DNA of 64,000 nucleotides from assembly GCA_039184865.1 (NCBI GenBank), contig JBCDAV010000023.1:17867-81866 (forward strand), in the 5' to 3' direction. This stretch comes from Thermohalobaculum sp039184865 (GTDB lineage Bacteria > Pseudomonadota > Alphaproteobacteria > Rhodobacterales > Rhodobacteraceae). A program made the translations under genes and the position numbers. Below are positions 32,469-41,873 of this stretch, one piece after another. Position 1 is the first letter of the stretch; every line of letters starts with the position of its first letter. Under the pieces are notes generated by a model, which worked only from the letters and a program-made list of their open reading frames with translations, ran no database searches and was not told the DNA's origin.

Positions 32469-33335
32469 TCAAGAAGTTTCGAGCGACCGCTGAAGCAAGT
32501 CCAGTAGATCCCGCTGTTTTCTTGTGTCGTACCCGGCCGCGGGCATTTTCTTTTCCCTTCGATTGGCAACATAGATTCCGGATCGTCCACCGAACGCAAT
32601 TGGGTCGGCGCCATCAATGATCTTGAGCGCCTGTCTCTCGGGCGAAGCGAATACGATCGGGGCAAGCCATGACAGGAACCAGGGCATCCCCGAATTTCCG
32701 CTGGTCGTCATTGCAGATCTTGTTGCGCCGGGATCGATGGCCCGGATCAGGATGTTATCGGAACGCAGGTCTTCCGCCAGCGCCGCTGCCAGCGCCGTCA
32801 CGGCCAATTTCGTCTGGGCGTATGTGCTGAGCAAGCCGCCAACCTTTTCCGGATTGGCGAGACCCTCCACGTCAAGTGTCTTGAGGCCTCCGATCGCGCT
32901 GGACGAGAAGTTCACGATCATGCCCGGTGCTTCCTCAACAGGGCGCGCCATCTTCTCACGCAGGTTCCTGATCAGTTGATAGGGTGCCAATGTGTTTACC
33001 GCGAAATGCGACTCGTACCCCTGTGCGCTGAGGATCTTTTCGCCAGTGAGGACACCGGAGTTATTGTAGAGTACATCGACACGCCCGGGCAGATCATTGA
33101 TAAGATCCGTGGCAGTGGCGACTTGGGTCGTGTCCATCAGATCGGCGGTGACAATTTCGATCGCCACGTCCGGGTGTTCAGCCAAGATCGCGGCGCGTTG
33201 GACTTGCGACTTCGTGTCGGATCTGTTGAGCAGGATCAGAGACTTACCGCGCGGCGCGAGGTGTCGTGCAATCGCGTCACCGATCGCTCCTGTCGATCCC
33301 GTGATCACGGTCCAGTTTGTAGGTTCAGATGCCAT
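32469..33335 (-). CDS. Short-chain dehydrogenase/reductase
   Basis: A 288-residue Rossmann-fold oxidoreductase. The cofactor motif TGSTGAIGDAIA lies at residues 12-23, the structural NNSG motif near 90, and the catalytic Ser and Tyr-x-x-x-Lys as NFSSSAIGG and YAQTKLAV near 145-170. It resembles the retinol-dehydrogenase/WW-domain-like SDR group. It lies 22 bp upstream of the DmdA-like gene on the same strand and is probably co-transcribed. Substrate not known. Confidence 0.85.
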   Translation of the reverse strand: MASEPTNWTVITGSTGAIGDAIARHLAPRGKSLILLNRSDTKSQVQRAAILAEHPDVAIEIVTADLMDTTQVATATDLINDLPGRVDVLYNNSGVLTGEKILSAQGYESHFAVNTLAPYQLIRNLREKMARPVEEAPGMIVNFSSSAIGGLKTLDVEGLANPEKVGGLLSTYAQTKLAVTALAAALAEDLRSDNILIRAIDPGATRSAMTTSGNSGMPWFLSWLAPIVFASPERQALKIIDGADPIAFGGRSGIYVANRREKKMPAAGYDTRKQRDLLDLLQRSLETS

Positions 33336-33539
33336 TTGTGTTCCTCAATCCAAATGAAGATCGGGCTCCGTCAAGCGATCAAGGCCATCCCGGAGAACGT
33401 CGATCCCAGCCGTGAGAGCGGTCGGATCTGAATACCTCGACTGTATGGCGTTGGCTGCAGGCCTTGCCCGGACACATGGTTCGGATCGGGTCGCCCAGGT
33501 CCCTGCCGACACTAGCGATCCACCTGTAAGTGTGACTGC

Positions 33540-34754
33540 TCATGGCTCGGTCGCGCCAGGACGGCCGGCAAAGTTCGGGGGGCGGTCGCTCCAGTCGGCG
33601 CCGCTCAGCCCCATGTCACGCCCAAGCGCATACAGACTCTGCATATAGGCTCGGTCGAAGGGTTCTTCCGGGAGCAGATCGAAACTTCTGGGAACCCAAA
33701 GCAACTGCATTTCGATGCCATCGCGTTGGGTGATCGCGAAGATCTTGTAGATGTCACCGACGCCTGAGCCTCCGATCAAGCTGGATACTGCCTTCCCGGC
33801 AATCGAGAGGATGCCAAGCTCGACAGGCTCGTAACGCTTCTCCAGGGAGTTGTTCATGATCACGTAGACCTTGCGGTCGATACGGGTTCCCAACGCTGCG
33901 TCGACCTCCGAGATCGCGAGTTCGGCGCTGAACAACATCACCTGTTGGGTCGCGCCACCGTCGACGTGTAACTCATCGAACGTCCGTCCATCTGGAGTAA
34001 CCACCGGAATGACGAGCGGCGGGAAAACGGCTGGGATTGCCGACGATGCCCGGATCAGATCGCGGATCAACGTGATGGCTTTTGGATGGCCAGACATTGC
34101 AATCTCGGTAGCGTTCCAGATCACTGGCCGGGCCGCATCAAGGTTCGTGGTCCCAATCAAAAGGACGCGACCCTTAGTTCCCTCTTCAGCCAATGAAGCA
34201 ATAACGTCCTGATCGACATACTGATCAATCAACGCACTGTACGCATCGGTATCCGAAAGAGACGTTCCGCCAAAGATACCGGAGAACAGTGCAGGTTCGA
34301 GCAGATCGGCTGTTGAATAGGCGGTGTAGAGTTCTCGGAGATCGTCGTCGTGCTCCGGCCCAAGGAACGCGAACAAGCCGATGATCGCACCAGTGCTGAC
34401 GCCGCTGACGATGTCGAACTTTGGCCGATCACCACGTTCGGTCCAGCCTGCGAGAACACCGGCACCGAAGGCGCCATCGGCACCGCCCCCAGAGAGCGCA
34501 AGCGCTGTCTCGGTGACTGGTTGACCCGACGCAAGAGCAACAGCGTGCATCGACCGCGCCCTCGCCACAAGCGCAGTCCGAATACCATCCTTGGTCACCC
34601 CGTCCAGGCCATCGCCCCAGACCCGCAGCAATCCGGGAATGCCGTAAGGCATTGCCTGGGCCATGTCTGGTTCGGAAATCGGGGTCCTCGAAGGGCCGGA
34701 ACAGGCGCAAAGAAACAACATTGCGGCGCCTGTGAGGAGACGGATGATCGTCAT
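33540..34754 (-). CDS. Patatin-like phospholipase lipoprotein
   Basis: A 404-residue protein with a lipoprotein signal (LFLCAC, lipid-anchored Cys near residue 19) and a patatin domain. The oxyanion loop SGGGADGAFGAGVL lies near residue 68, the nucleophile serine in GVSTG near 105, and the partner aspartate in DGGATQQ near 270. The enzyme would be a serine-aspartate lipase attached to the inner leaflet of the outer membrane. Its ATG overlaps the RND permease TGA, so it is the third gene of an efflux operon, an unusual position where an outer-membrane channel gene is often found. Confidence 0.83.
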   Translation of the reverse strand: MTIIRLLTGAAMLFLCACSGPSRTPISEPDMAQAMPYGIPGLLRVWGDGLDGVTKDGIRTALVARARSMHAVALASGQPVTETALALSGGGADGAFGAGVLAGWTERGDRPKFDIVSGVSTGAIIGLFAFLGPEHDDDLRELYTAYSTADLLEPALFSGIFGGTSLSDTDAYSALIDQYVDQDVIASLAEEGTKGRVLLIGTTNLDAARPVIWNATEIAMSGHPKAITLIRDLIRASSAIPAVFPPLVIPVVTPDGRTFDELHVDGGATQQVMLFSAELAISEVDAALGTRIDRKVYVIMNNSLEKRYEPVELGILSIAGKAVSSLIGGSGVGDIYKIFAITQRDGIEMQLLWVPRSFDLLPEEPFDRAYMQSLYALGRDMGLSGADWSDRPPNFAGRPGATEP

Positions 34755-37700
34755 GCCAGTGTTGCCTCTCGCGATTTACGACCGCGCGGTTTCAGAAGCA
34801 CATAGCAAAGCGGCGGCGCTACGATCAGCGTCAGGGGTGAGGCGATCAGCAGCCCGCCAATCATCATTGTCGCCATTGGTTCAAACAGCGCACCGCCCGA
34901 GATCGCCATCGGGATCAAGCCAAAGATCGTGGTCAGCGAGGTTAGCATAATCGGCTTCGCCCGCGCTTGGGCGGCAAGAACGATGGCGTCCGGCAGGTCG
35001 GCCCTTTCACACTCGATGTCGATCTGATTGATCAGCACGATGGCGTTGTTGATGATGATCCCCATTAAGGACATCAGGCCCAGCATGGCAAAGAACGAGA
35101 GTGGCTGGCCGAGCGCAAGCATGGTCATGGGTGCTCCGATCACGATGAGCGGGATCGTCAGGAACGTCGCGATCGAACGTCGGAGCGAGTTGAACTGGAA
35201 GATCAGCGCGGCGAGCATGACGCCAAGCGCGAGGGGCATGTTGCTGCCCATCTGGGCATTCACATCCGCATTGTCCTCAAGCTCTCCGGCAATCGAAATC
35301 TCGTAATCCGGGCCGAGGTCGAGCGCATCCAACGCGGGCTGAATCCGAGCCAGTGTTTCCTGAGCGCTGAGCTCCGCGCTTTTCCCCGAGATGACGATCC
35401 GGCGTACCTGATTCTCACGGCGAATTTCCGAGAACTCAAGCGTTGGGCGGAACCGGGCGATCTGATCGACCGAGACCAGTTGACCACCGGTTGCAATGGT
35501 CAGGTTGGCGAGATCTTCGATGCTGTCTCGGCCAGACAGGCTTGCCCGAAGCACGATCGGGATCTGATCGTCCCCTTCTCGGAAGGTAGAGTACTCGGTG
35601 CCGGAAAAGTACGCCGCCATCACGTCCGAGACGTTTCGGGAGGTGACGCCCAGCTCGCGCGCCTTGTCCTGCGCGATGTCGACGACAACCTTGATGACCT
35701 TGTTGCCCCAGTCGCTTTCGTTCTTCACGACGCTCGGAAGCTCGGCAAAGGCGGCTTCAACCTCTGATGCTGCCCGCATCAGCACCTCGGCATCTGGACC
35801 AAAGATCTCGACGTCCACCATGCCGGACTCCGATCCGCCTTGCGGCAGGCGTGTTACTCGGAACCGGGCTTCGGGGAACTGTTCAGTGAAGACATGCCGA
35901 GCGCGTGCGGTCATCGCCTCGACCGCCGCGAGATCGGTGACGTTGACGTGGAAGAATGCGGTCGTTGCATCCGGGTCGCTCGGGTTCAGACCCAGGTTGA
36001 ACCGCGGTCCGCCGTCGCCGACGAAAACGGTGCTGTTGATGACTTCGGGGTTAGTTTGCGCATCGCCCAACCAATTCTGCACCCGAAGTGCCAAACGTTC
36101 GGTCTCGGAGATTGCCGCGTCCTTCGGCATGTCCATGTAGATGATGAAATCTGAGCGTTCGCTGAAGGGAAACATCTCGGACTTCAACAGGCTGAACTGA
36201 CTTGCACTCGCTGCAACGGCCGCCAGTGCCAAGGCCGTCAGCGGCACGCCGAAGGGTAGCAGCCTGCGCACTGCCGCTCCGTACGTCCGCTTGAGCCATC
36301 CAGGTTCGTCGCTTGCTCGGCTTGGCCTGAGCAGCAACGTGCAAAGATAAGGCAGGATGTAAAGCGCGGTGATCCATGAGCCGAGCAGCATCGACGAAAC
36401 GACGGCACCCAGAGAGAATGCGAACTCTCCCTCGACGCCGTTCATCAACAGCATCGGTAAGAAGGCTGAGACAGTTGTAATCGAGGCGACGCCGAGTGGC
36501 ACGACGAACTGAGCACCTGCGGATTCCGCCGCCTCCGTCGGTGACAGCCCTTCATCGATGCGATTACCGATGTCTTCGACAACAACCAGACCGTTATCGA
36601 CCAGAAGCCCGAGCGAGATGATCACGGCAGCAATCGAGACCTGTTCGATGTCCACACCGACCGAGCCCATCGCGGCTAGCGCGAAACAGATGGTGAAGGG
36701 CACGATGCAAGCGATCACAAGAGCGGCCCGGAAGCCGAGGAACGCCAGCATCACGACGAAAACGACAAGGAACGTCTGACCGACATTCTCAAGCGCATTG
36801 TTGACCGACGCAGTGACCACGGTCTCCTGAAAGGTCGAGACGTTGAGTGCGATCCCGATGGGCTGGCGGTTCTCGAAGTCGCGGAGCGCGGTCTTCAGCC
36901 GCTTGCCCAGGTCCTGGATGTCCGTGGCCGAAGACATCTCGACAGCAGCGACAATGGCTGGCTCGCCATTGAAGAAGACCGGTGTCTCCTTCGGATCGAC
37001 ATAGCCTCGACGCACTTCCACCAGATCCGAGAGGCGCACGAACCCAGCAAGCCCGCTGACCTTTGTCAGAACACCGCCGATTTCTTCGACATTCTGCAGG
37101 TCGCCGTTGGCCTCCAACACGATCTTCGTGCCGTCGGCGTCCAGTTCTCCGGCGGGCAGGATCACGTTCTGCGCTTGCAAGTCGTCCAGAAGCTGCTGCA
37201 TCTGAACGCCGACAGCTGCAAGTTTCCGGATATCCACCTCTAGCCAGATCCGCTGATCCTGAACGCCTGAGAGGTTCACCTTTGTGACGCCGTCCACGCG
37301 GAAAAGCGCCGTACGAAGATCTTCGGCAACGTCGTCAAGTTCGGCCAGCGTGTAGCCATCGCCAGTCAGCGCGATGGTTGCGATGGCGACATCCCCGTAC
37401 TCGGTGTTGACGAACGGCTCGGACGTGCCTTCCGGCAGATCGGCGCGCACTGCCTGCATCTTGTTTCGCAGATCCTCCCAAGCTGCCTCGATATCGGCGC
37501 CGTAGAGGGTGTCGAACAGTTCGACATAGAGCAGCACCTGGCCGGTCGTGATGACGGTTTCGATGTTCTCGACTTCGCCGATCTCACGAATCTTGCGTTC
37601 CACGGGCACCGCGACCAATTCTTCCAATCTAAGCGAAGACATGCCGTCAAAGGCCACGGCAACTACCGCGGTTCGGATCGTGATCTCGGGGTTCTCGCGC

Positions 37701-37804
37701 TTGGGGATCGAGAGATAGGACATCGCACCGATCGCCAATATCGCGAACATCATCAGGACGGTGAAGCGGCTTTTCTGCAGTCCGAAGCGCGTGAGAAAGT
37801 CCAT
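34751..37804 (-). CDS. RND-family efflux permease (AcrB-like)
   Basis: A 1017-residue inner-membrane pump with twelve hydrophobic segments in the 1+6+5 layout and two large periplasmic loops. The N-terminus FGLQKSRFTVLMMFAILAIGAMSYLSIPKRENPEI and the segments VVEDIGNRIDEG and RAKPIMLTSLTTIFGLIPM match HAE-type pumps. ATG 37804 is chosen, 1 base after the adaptor stop. MRSAV at 37822 overlaps the adaptor gene and lacks support. It belongs to the branch with short pumps found with lipoprotein adaptors; drugs, lipids or fatty-acid-like compounds are possible substrates. Confidence 0.9.
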   Translation of the reverse strand: MDFLTRFGLQKSRFTVLMMFAILAIGAMSYLSIPKRENPEITIRTAVVAVAFDGMSSLRLEELVAVPVERKIREIGEVENIETVITTGQVLLYVELFDTLYGADIEAAWEDLRNKMQAVRADLPEGTSEPFVNTEYGDVAIATIALTGDGYTLAELDDVAEDLRTALFRVDGVTKVNLSGVQDQRIWLEVDIRKLAAVGVQMQQLLDDLQAQNVILPAGELDADGTKIVLEANGDLQNVEEIGGVLTKVSGLAGFVRLSDLVEVRRGYVDPKETPVFFNGEPAIVAAVEMSSATDIQDLGKRLKTALRDFENRQPIGIALNVSTFQETVVTASVNNALENVGQTFLVVFVVMLAFLGFRAALVIACIVPFTICFALAAMGSVGVDIEQVSIAAVIISLGLLVDNGLVVVEDIGNRIDEGLSPTEAAESAGAQFVVPLGVASITTVSAFLPMLLMNGVEGEFAFSLGAVVSSMLLGSWITALYILPYLCTLLLRPSRASDEPGWLKRTYGAAVRRLLPFGVPLTALALAAVAASASQFSLLKSEMFPFSERSDFIIYMDMPKDAAISETERLALRVQNWLGDAQTNPEVINSTVFVGDGGPRFNLGLNPSDPDATTAFFHVNVTDLAAVEAMTARARHVFTEQFPEARFRVTRLPQGGSESGMVDVEIFGPDAEVLMRAASEVEAAFAELPSVVKNESDWGNKVIKVVVDIAQDKARELGVTSRNVSDVMAAYFSGTEYSTFREGDDQIPIVLRASLSGRDSIEDLANLTIATGGQLVSVDQIARFRPTLEFSEIRRENQVRRIVISGKSAELSAQETLARIQPALDALDLGPDYEISIAGELEDNADVNAQMGSNMPLALGVMLAALIFQFNSLRRSIATFLTIPLIVIGAPMTMLALGQPLSFFAMLGLMSLMGIIINNAIVLINQIDIECERADLPDAIVLAAQARAKPIMLTSLTTIFGLIPMAISGGALFEPMATMMIGGLLIASPLTLIVAPPLCYVLLKPRGRKSREATLA

Positions 37805-37805
37805 G

Positions 37806-38924
37806 TCAACGGCGCTCCGCATCCGGCAGGAGTTTCACTTCCATTCCCTCGCGCAGGAAGGTCACGCCCCGGATTGCAACGCGTTCGCCGAGCTCGAGTC
37901 CACCGACGATGAGGAACTGGTTTTCGCGGATACCGGCCATGATGACCTGACGGCGACTAACGGTGCTGGTGTCCGGTTGATAGACAAACACCTCCAGCTT
38001 GGTGATCGCATTTGTGCCGGCACCCTCCGGTACTTCGACATCCGGAATGGCCGCCGATATCGGGATCAAGTGCCCCTGCGCGGCGGGCAGGGCGAATTCG
38101 AAAGATACCTCGACCGCCATGCCCGCTTTGATCAGTGGAGAGACTTCTTGCAGCCTGACGACGACCGGGAAGGAGGAGACCTGGCCGGCCCGTTCACCGA
38201 GTTCACTAACGACGGCCCGAAGTTGCACGCTGGGGTCGTCGGCCAGCCGGATCTTCGCCGGGGTGCCGACCACCAGTTGTCCAACGACATCGAAGCTGAC
38301 CGAGAAGGACACCTCGTAGTCAGCCTGCTGATAAAGTGACAGAACCGCCTGGCCCGCGCCGACGGTCGCGAAGCTTTCGACCTCTATCGCATCGATCACA
38401 CCGCCAAAAGGCGCATAAAGCTTTGAGTCCGCGAGATCCTCTCGAGCAGCAGCAAGATCCTGTTCTGCCTGGGTCAACCGCGCCCGGTTCTGATCGACTG
38501 TAGTTTGGTCATCATCGCGCTGAACCCGAGTTCCCGCACCCCGATCAAGAAGCTTCTGCGAACGTTCGAGATCGGCCTCGGACTTAGCGAGGGTTGCCTC
38601 GATTTCGGTCACAGCAGCTTCCCGGTTCTCGATCTGTGTCTGGAACTGCTCGGAATCGAGCTCGGCAAGCAACTGTCCTGGGGTCACGCGCTCGCCGACA
38701 TCCAGTTCGACGCGGCCAAGTCGGCCGCCAACCTCGAAGGACAACGCATTGACTTCGCCCGGTTCGAGGACCCCAGGATACCGCCGTATGGTGGTCTGTT
38801 CAGATTCTTCGACCAGAACCGTGATCAAACCGCGGACCGGTGCCACGACCTCATTGCTTTCATCATCCTCAGGAAGACATCCTGCCAGCAACAATGCTGC
38901 CAGGAACGCGCAAACACGGATCAT
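37806..38924 (-). CDS. RND efflux periplasmic adaptor (membrane fusion lipoprotein)
   Basis: A 372-residue HlyD/AcrA-type protein. The lipobox ALLLAGC lies at residues 10-16. The first lipoyl half (LEPGEVNALSFEVGGRLGRVELDVGERV) is followed by a coiled-coil hairpin at about 95-150 (LLAELDSEQFQTQIENREAA onward), the second lipoyl half with KLYAPFGGVIDAIEVE, and beta-barrel domains. The correct start is ATG 38924 with the signal peptide; the frame is open to 39071 but that part has no features. It links the pump to an outer-membrane channel not encoded here. Confidence 0.9.
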   Translation of the reverse strand: MIRVCAFLAALLLAGCLPEDDESNEVVAPVRGLITVLVEESEQTTIRRYPGVLEPGEVNALSFEVGGRLGRVELDVGERVTPGQLLAELDSEQFQTQIENREAAVTEIEATLAKSEADLERSQKLLDRGAGTRVQRDDDQTTVDQNRARLTQAEQDLAAAREDLADSKLYAPFGGVIDAIEVESFATVGAGQAVLSLYQQADYEVSFSVSFDVVGQLVVGTPAKIRLADDPSVQLRAVVSELGERAGQVSSFPVVVRLQEVSPLIKAGMAVEVSFEFALPAAQGHLIPISAAIPDVEVPEGAGTNAITKLEVFVYQPDTSTVSRRQVIMAGIRENQFLIVGGLELGERVAIRGVTFLREGMEVKLLPDAERR

Positions 38925-39020
38925 CGGTGCCCCCCTGAGTTCGTTCTGAGTGCTTGCCGGTTTGGTCGCGCACCACAGGTCAGAGGGTAAGAACGCTCTC
39001 CCCGAGCAGACAGGACGCAA

Positions 39021-40073
39021 ATGCAGCAAAACCGGACACTTCCCGCCAAATCGATTGGCCGCAGCAATCACGTTAGCGTGATCGCCACCACCGTATCGTT
39101 TGCCCTGTCGCGGGGCATGACCATGGCAGAGATCGAAGCGGCTTCGGGACTGGATGCAACTGCGCTAGGCGATCCGGAAGCACGACTGGACGATGCGATA
39201 CCAAATCTGATCTGGGTGGCGTTGAGTAACAGAACCGGGCCGGAGATCGCTCTGTCGATCGAGGCCGCGCGTGCAGCGCCGTTGTCGGCGCTTGCAGGGC
39301 TTGCCCATGGTGCGCAGTTCGCCCCGACCTTTCGCGATGCAATGGTGTTCATGCGGGACAATCGCAACCTTGTTGCAGACCGATTGGAGGCCGAGGTGAT
39401 CGATGCCAACGGCGAGACCACGATCGCGCACAGGCATCCCAACGATGTAATCGATCAAGGGCGGTTCTCCGAGATCGGAACCGGATTGGCAGCCCGCGTG
39501 GTGCGCGAGATACTGGGGATTCATGCTCCGCCCTTGCGTGTTGAAGTCCCGTTCGAGCCCATGGGACCAGAAAGCGCTTACGTCAGATTCTTCCGCTGCC
39601 CGGTCGAATTCCACGCTGGTAGATCGGCGATGATATTTCGCAGCAGCACACTTACAGAGCCCGTGAGAACCGCGAACCTGACCCTGTTCGACTTTGTCGA
39701 GCGGCATTTGCAGAGCGATCTGTCCAGGGCCGAGATCCGGCAACAAAACCCCGAACTGTTACGTCTGCGCGAGGCGATCTCAGATGCCGCGGCTTGCGGC
39801 GATTTCCGTGTCGCAAGTGTGATCCAGCGTAGCGGGCTGAGCGAACGCTCAGCGCAACGGATCGCGGCTTCTCACAGAACCACGGTCGCACGAATGATAA
39901 ATTCCGCCAGACAATCTGCAGCGGAAGCGTTGTTGGCTGGCGAAGACACTCCGATTGAAACCATAGCCACATTGCTCGGGTTTTCCGATGATCGAGCGTT
40001 CCGACGAGCCTTCAAACGATGGACCGGACAAAATCCATCGGGCTTTCGGAACGCTCGAAGATACAAGAGATAA
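39021..40073 (+). CDS. AraC-family transcriptional regulator
   Basis: A 350-residue regulator with an N-terminal Arabinose_bd-type ligand domain (the OruR/ArgR-like layout) and a C-terminal pair of helix-turn-helix motifs. The second one reads PIETIATLLGFSDDRAFRRAFKRWTGQNPSGFR, a clear AraC signature. The first, around GDFRVASVIQRSGLSERSAQRIAASH, is weaker. It is divergent from the RND operon across a 96-bp gap and is therefore its likely regulator. GGACGC is the nearest weak ribosome-binding sequence before the ATG. Confidence 0.9.
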   Translation: MQQNRTLPAKSIGRSNHVSVIATTVSFALSRGMTMAEIEAASGLDATALGDPEARLDDAIPNLIWVALSNRTGPEIALSIEAARAAPLSALAGLAHGAQFAPTFRDAMVFMRDNRNLVADRLEAEVIDANGETTIAHRHPNDVIDQGRFSEIGTGLAARVVREILGIHAPPLRVEVPFEPMGPESAYVRFFRCPVEFHAGRSAMIFRSSTLTEPVRTANLTLFDFVERHLQSDLSRAEIRQQNPELLRLREAISDAAACGDFRVASVIQRSGLSERSAQRIAASHRTTVARMINSARQSAAEALLAGEDTPIETIATLLGFSDDRAFRRAFKRWTGQNPSGFRNARRYKR

Positions 40074-40622
40074 CTGCGCAGCCGTGAAAACCTTCTCCGA
40101 GGCGCAGGGAAAAGGGTAAGTCTTTGGCGCGCGGACGATCATGACGTCTATCCCTGGTTGCCGAGCCGTCAGCGTGCTTTTCTCGGCGTGAGTCAGATTT
40201 TCGATTTGACAGCGGGAAGAATTGTAAATGGCGCAAGTTGCTCATATCCCCAACGTCGGCTTTCAGGATCGGGGATTAAGCGACCGGCTTTCGCTAAACG
40301 TCGGCTTTGTCCCGCATGGTGTGGGTTCAAGCAGCGCTCTGCGAACGGCAGCTATCGCGCATCTCCGGCCGCTATGCTTCTGACTGCGTGATCCGTTCAG
40401 CAGGACTTTGGATGTCAGGTTTGGAAAGGTCCGTCTGGAGCCTTCGCATCTGCAGCAAATGTCTGGAATCCGTCAATCGTGACGGAATTCAAACTGGTAG
40501 TTTGGGCTGACCCCGCTCATTCACTGCGCGACGCACCAAGGTCGGTTGTGGGCCGGATGCGCCGCATCTTTTCTAACCGTTAGCCTCCATCTGCTAATCT
40601 TTCATTGTTCACGTCAGCCCTT
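40074..40622. other. 549-bp gap between AraC gene and tyrosinase operon
   Basis: No gene is supported. A 12-bp direct repeat AACGTCGGCTTT occurs at 40252-40263 and 40297-40308, 45 bp apart, within sequence that looks like eroded insertion DNA. The right part probably includes the transcription end of the convergent tyrosinase operon. Confidence 0.5.
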
Positions 40623-41873
40623 CTATTGCCAAGGTGCGACTGAGAGAAAGTTCGGTTCATAGATGATTTCACTCTCCAAATCTGCGCCTGACATTGGGTC
40701 CAAGACGATCTTTGCAGTGAACCCGTCATATGACCACGACCCATCAAAGTTGATTTCTGTGGGGTCCCCCAGAGGCGCATCCAGTTGCCAAACCACCTCA
40801 AAATGGACGAGTTCCGCTTTGCCTGGCTGGATTGGTAAAAACTCTTGAAGGATGCCCTGTTCATCGCGGATCAGAGTTCTGGGCTGTGCCCTGTAGGTCA
40901 CTTCGGTGCCATCTGGCCGGAAGATCGAGATGCTCACCAAATGGGCCGAGGCATCAATATAGGCGAGTTCATCCGTTTTGTTGTCGAAGAAAAACGCCGT
41001 GACATATCGTGAGACATCACCCGGCCCACTTCCCTGGAATTCTCCATCTTGCATGACTTGATACTCGACGTTGGGATCCGGCTGCAGGGCTTCGGAAAAT
41101 CTCCCTGGTATGCTTCCAAGTTCCGTGGAGAGGAAGATCGCCGTCAGGAAAACTGGAAGTGCCATGATGCTTCGCACCCAAAGCGGTTTCCAGAGCCTCC
41201 GAGCTTCCGGCGCTTTGGCCGCCCAGACTAAAACCAGAACCGGCGACAGAAACGCGACCACGGCAAAGACCACCGTCGCGCCGAGGACGAGATAGGCCAA
41301 TCCATATTCCCAAAGATTGCTCACAACACTGCCGGAGCTTTCTGGATTGAGCGCATAAACCCCGATGATGGGGAGAAAACACGCAAAAGCGAATGCAGTG
41401 GTATGGAGGCCAAAGGCGTATGTGATGGAGGCCGCGGTATTCGGCCGTTTAAAGCCGGACTTGGTCACGCACCAGGCCAGAATTTGCGCGAGGATTGCAA
41501 AGCAAAGAAATGTTGGCAGGCCCGATCGGACGATCGCCGTGAGTGAGAAGAGATCTACGCCACGGTCATTAATCTGCTGACCGATCTCTTGATCGAGCCA
41601 AATCCAGTTGAAGTAAACCACCCACCCGTCAGCGAAGGTATCGACGATCACCGAAAAGAAGAAGCATCCCAGGATAAGAAAGGTCAGTGGCGGCACGATC
41701 ACACGGCGCTTTCTGTCGCGCGCAAGTCGCGCATTGAAGGATTTGGGCTGCATAGTGAGCCTCAGGACCGTGCCCAAATAGCGCCGCAAAAACCGAATGA
41801 CGCCGGAGACGAAATTCTCGACTTTGAGCGTCAGGGAAGGTCTGGCTTCGCTCACGAGACCCTCCACCACCAT
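40623..41873 (-). CDS. Membrane protein of unknown function (tyrosinase operon)
   Basis: A 416-residue protein. Residues 1-60 are cytoplasmic and basic, then about six hydrophobic segments lie between 60 and 265 (for example PPLTFLILGCFFFSVIVDTF and GLAYLVLGATVVFAVVAFL). A soluble C-terminal domain of about 150 residues contains SISIFRPDGTEVTYRAQPR and looks beta-rich. It overlaps the preceding membrane-protein gene by 22 bp and is the last gene of the caddie-tyrosinase operon. I do not recognise the family; the N-terminal half has a Yip1-like flavour only. Confidence 0.7.
   Translation of the reverse strand: MVVEGLVSEARPSLTLKVENFVSGVIRFLRRYLGTVLRLTMQPKSFNARLARDRKRRVIVPPLTFLILGCFFFSVIVDTFADGWVVYFNWIWLDQEIGQQINDRGVDLFSLTAIVRSGLPTFLCFAILAQILAWCVTKSGFKRPNTAASITYAFGLHTTAFAFACFLPIIGVYALNPESSGSVVSNLWEYGLAYLVLGATVVFAVVAFLSPVLVLVWAAKAPEARRLWKPLWVRSIMALPVFLTAIFLSTELGSIPGRFSEALQPDPNVEYQVMQDGEFQGSGPGDVSRYVTAFFFDNKTDELAYIDASAHLVSISIFRPDGTEVTYRAQPRTLIRDEQGILQEFLPIQPGKAELVHFEVVWQLDAPLGDPTEINFDGSWSYDGFTAKIVLDPMSGADLESEIIYEPNFLSVAPWQ

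Noticed and set aside
32447..32665. In-frame extension of the DmdA-like gene
   Set aside because: It overlaps the SDR gene, has no family similarity, and the 368-residue form has the expected length.
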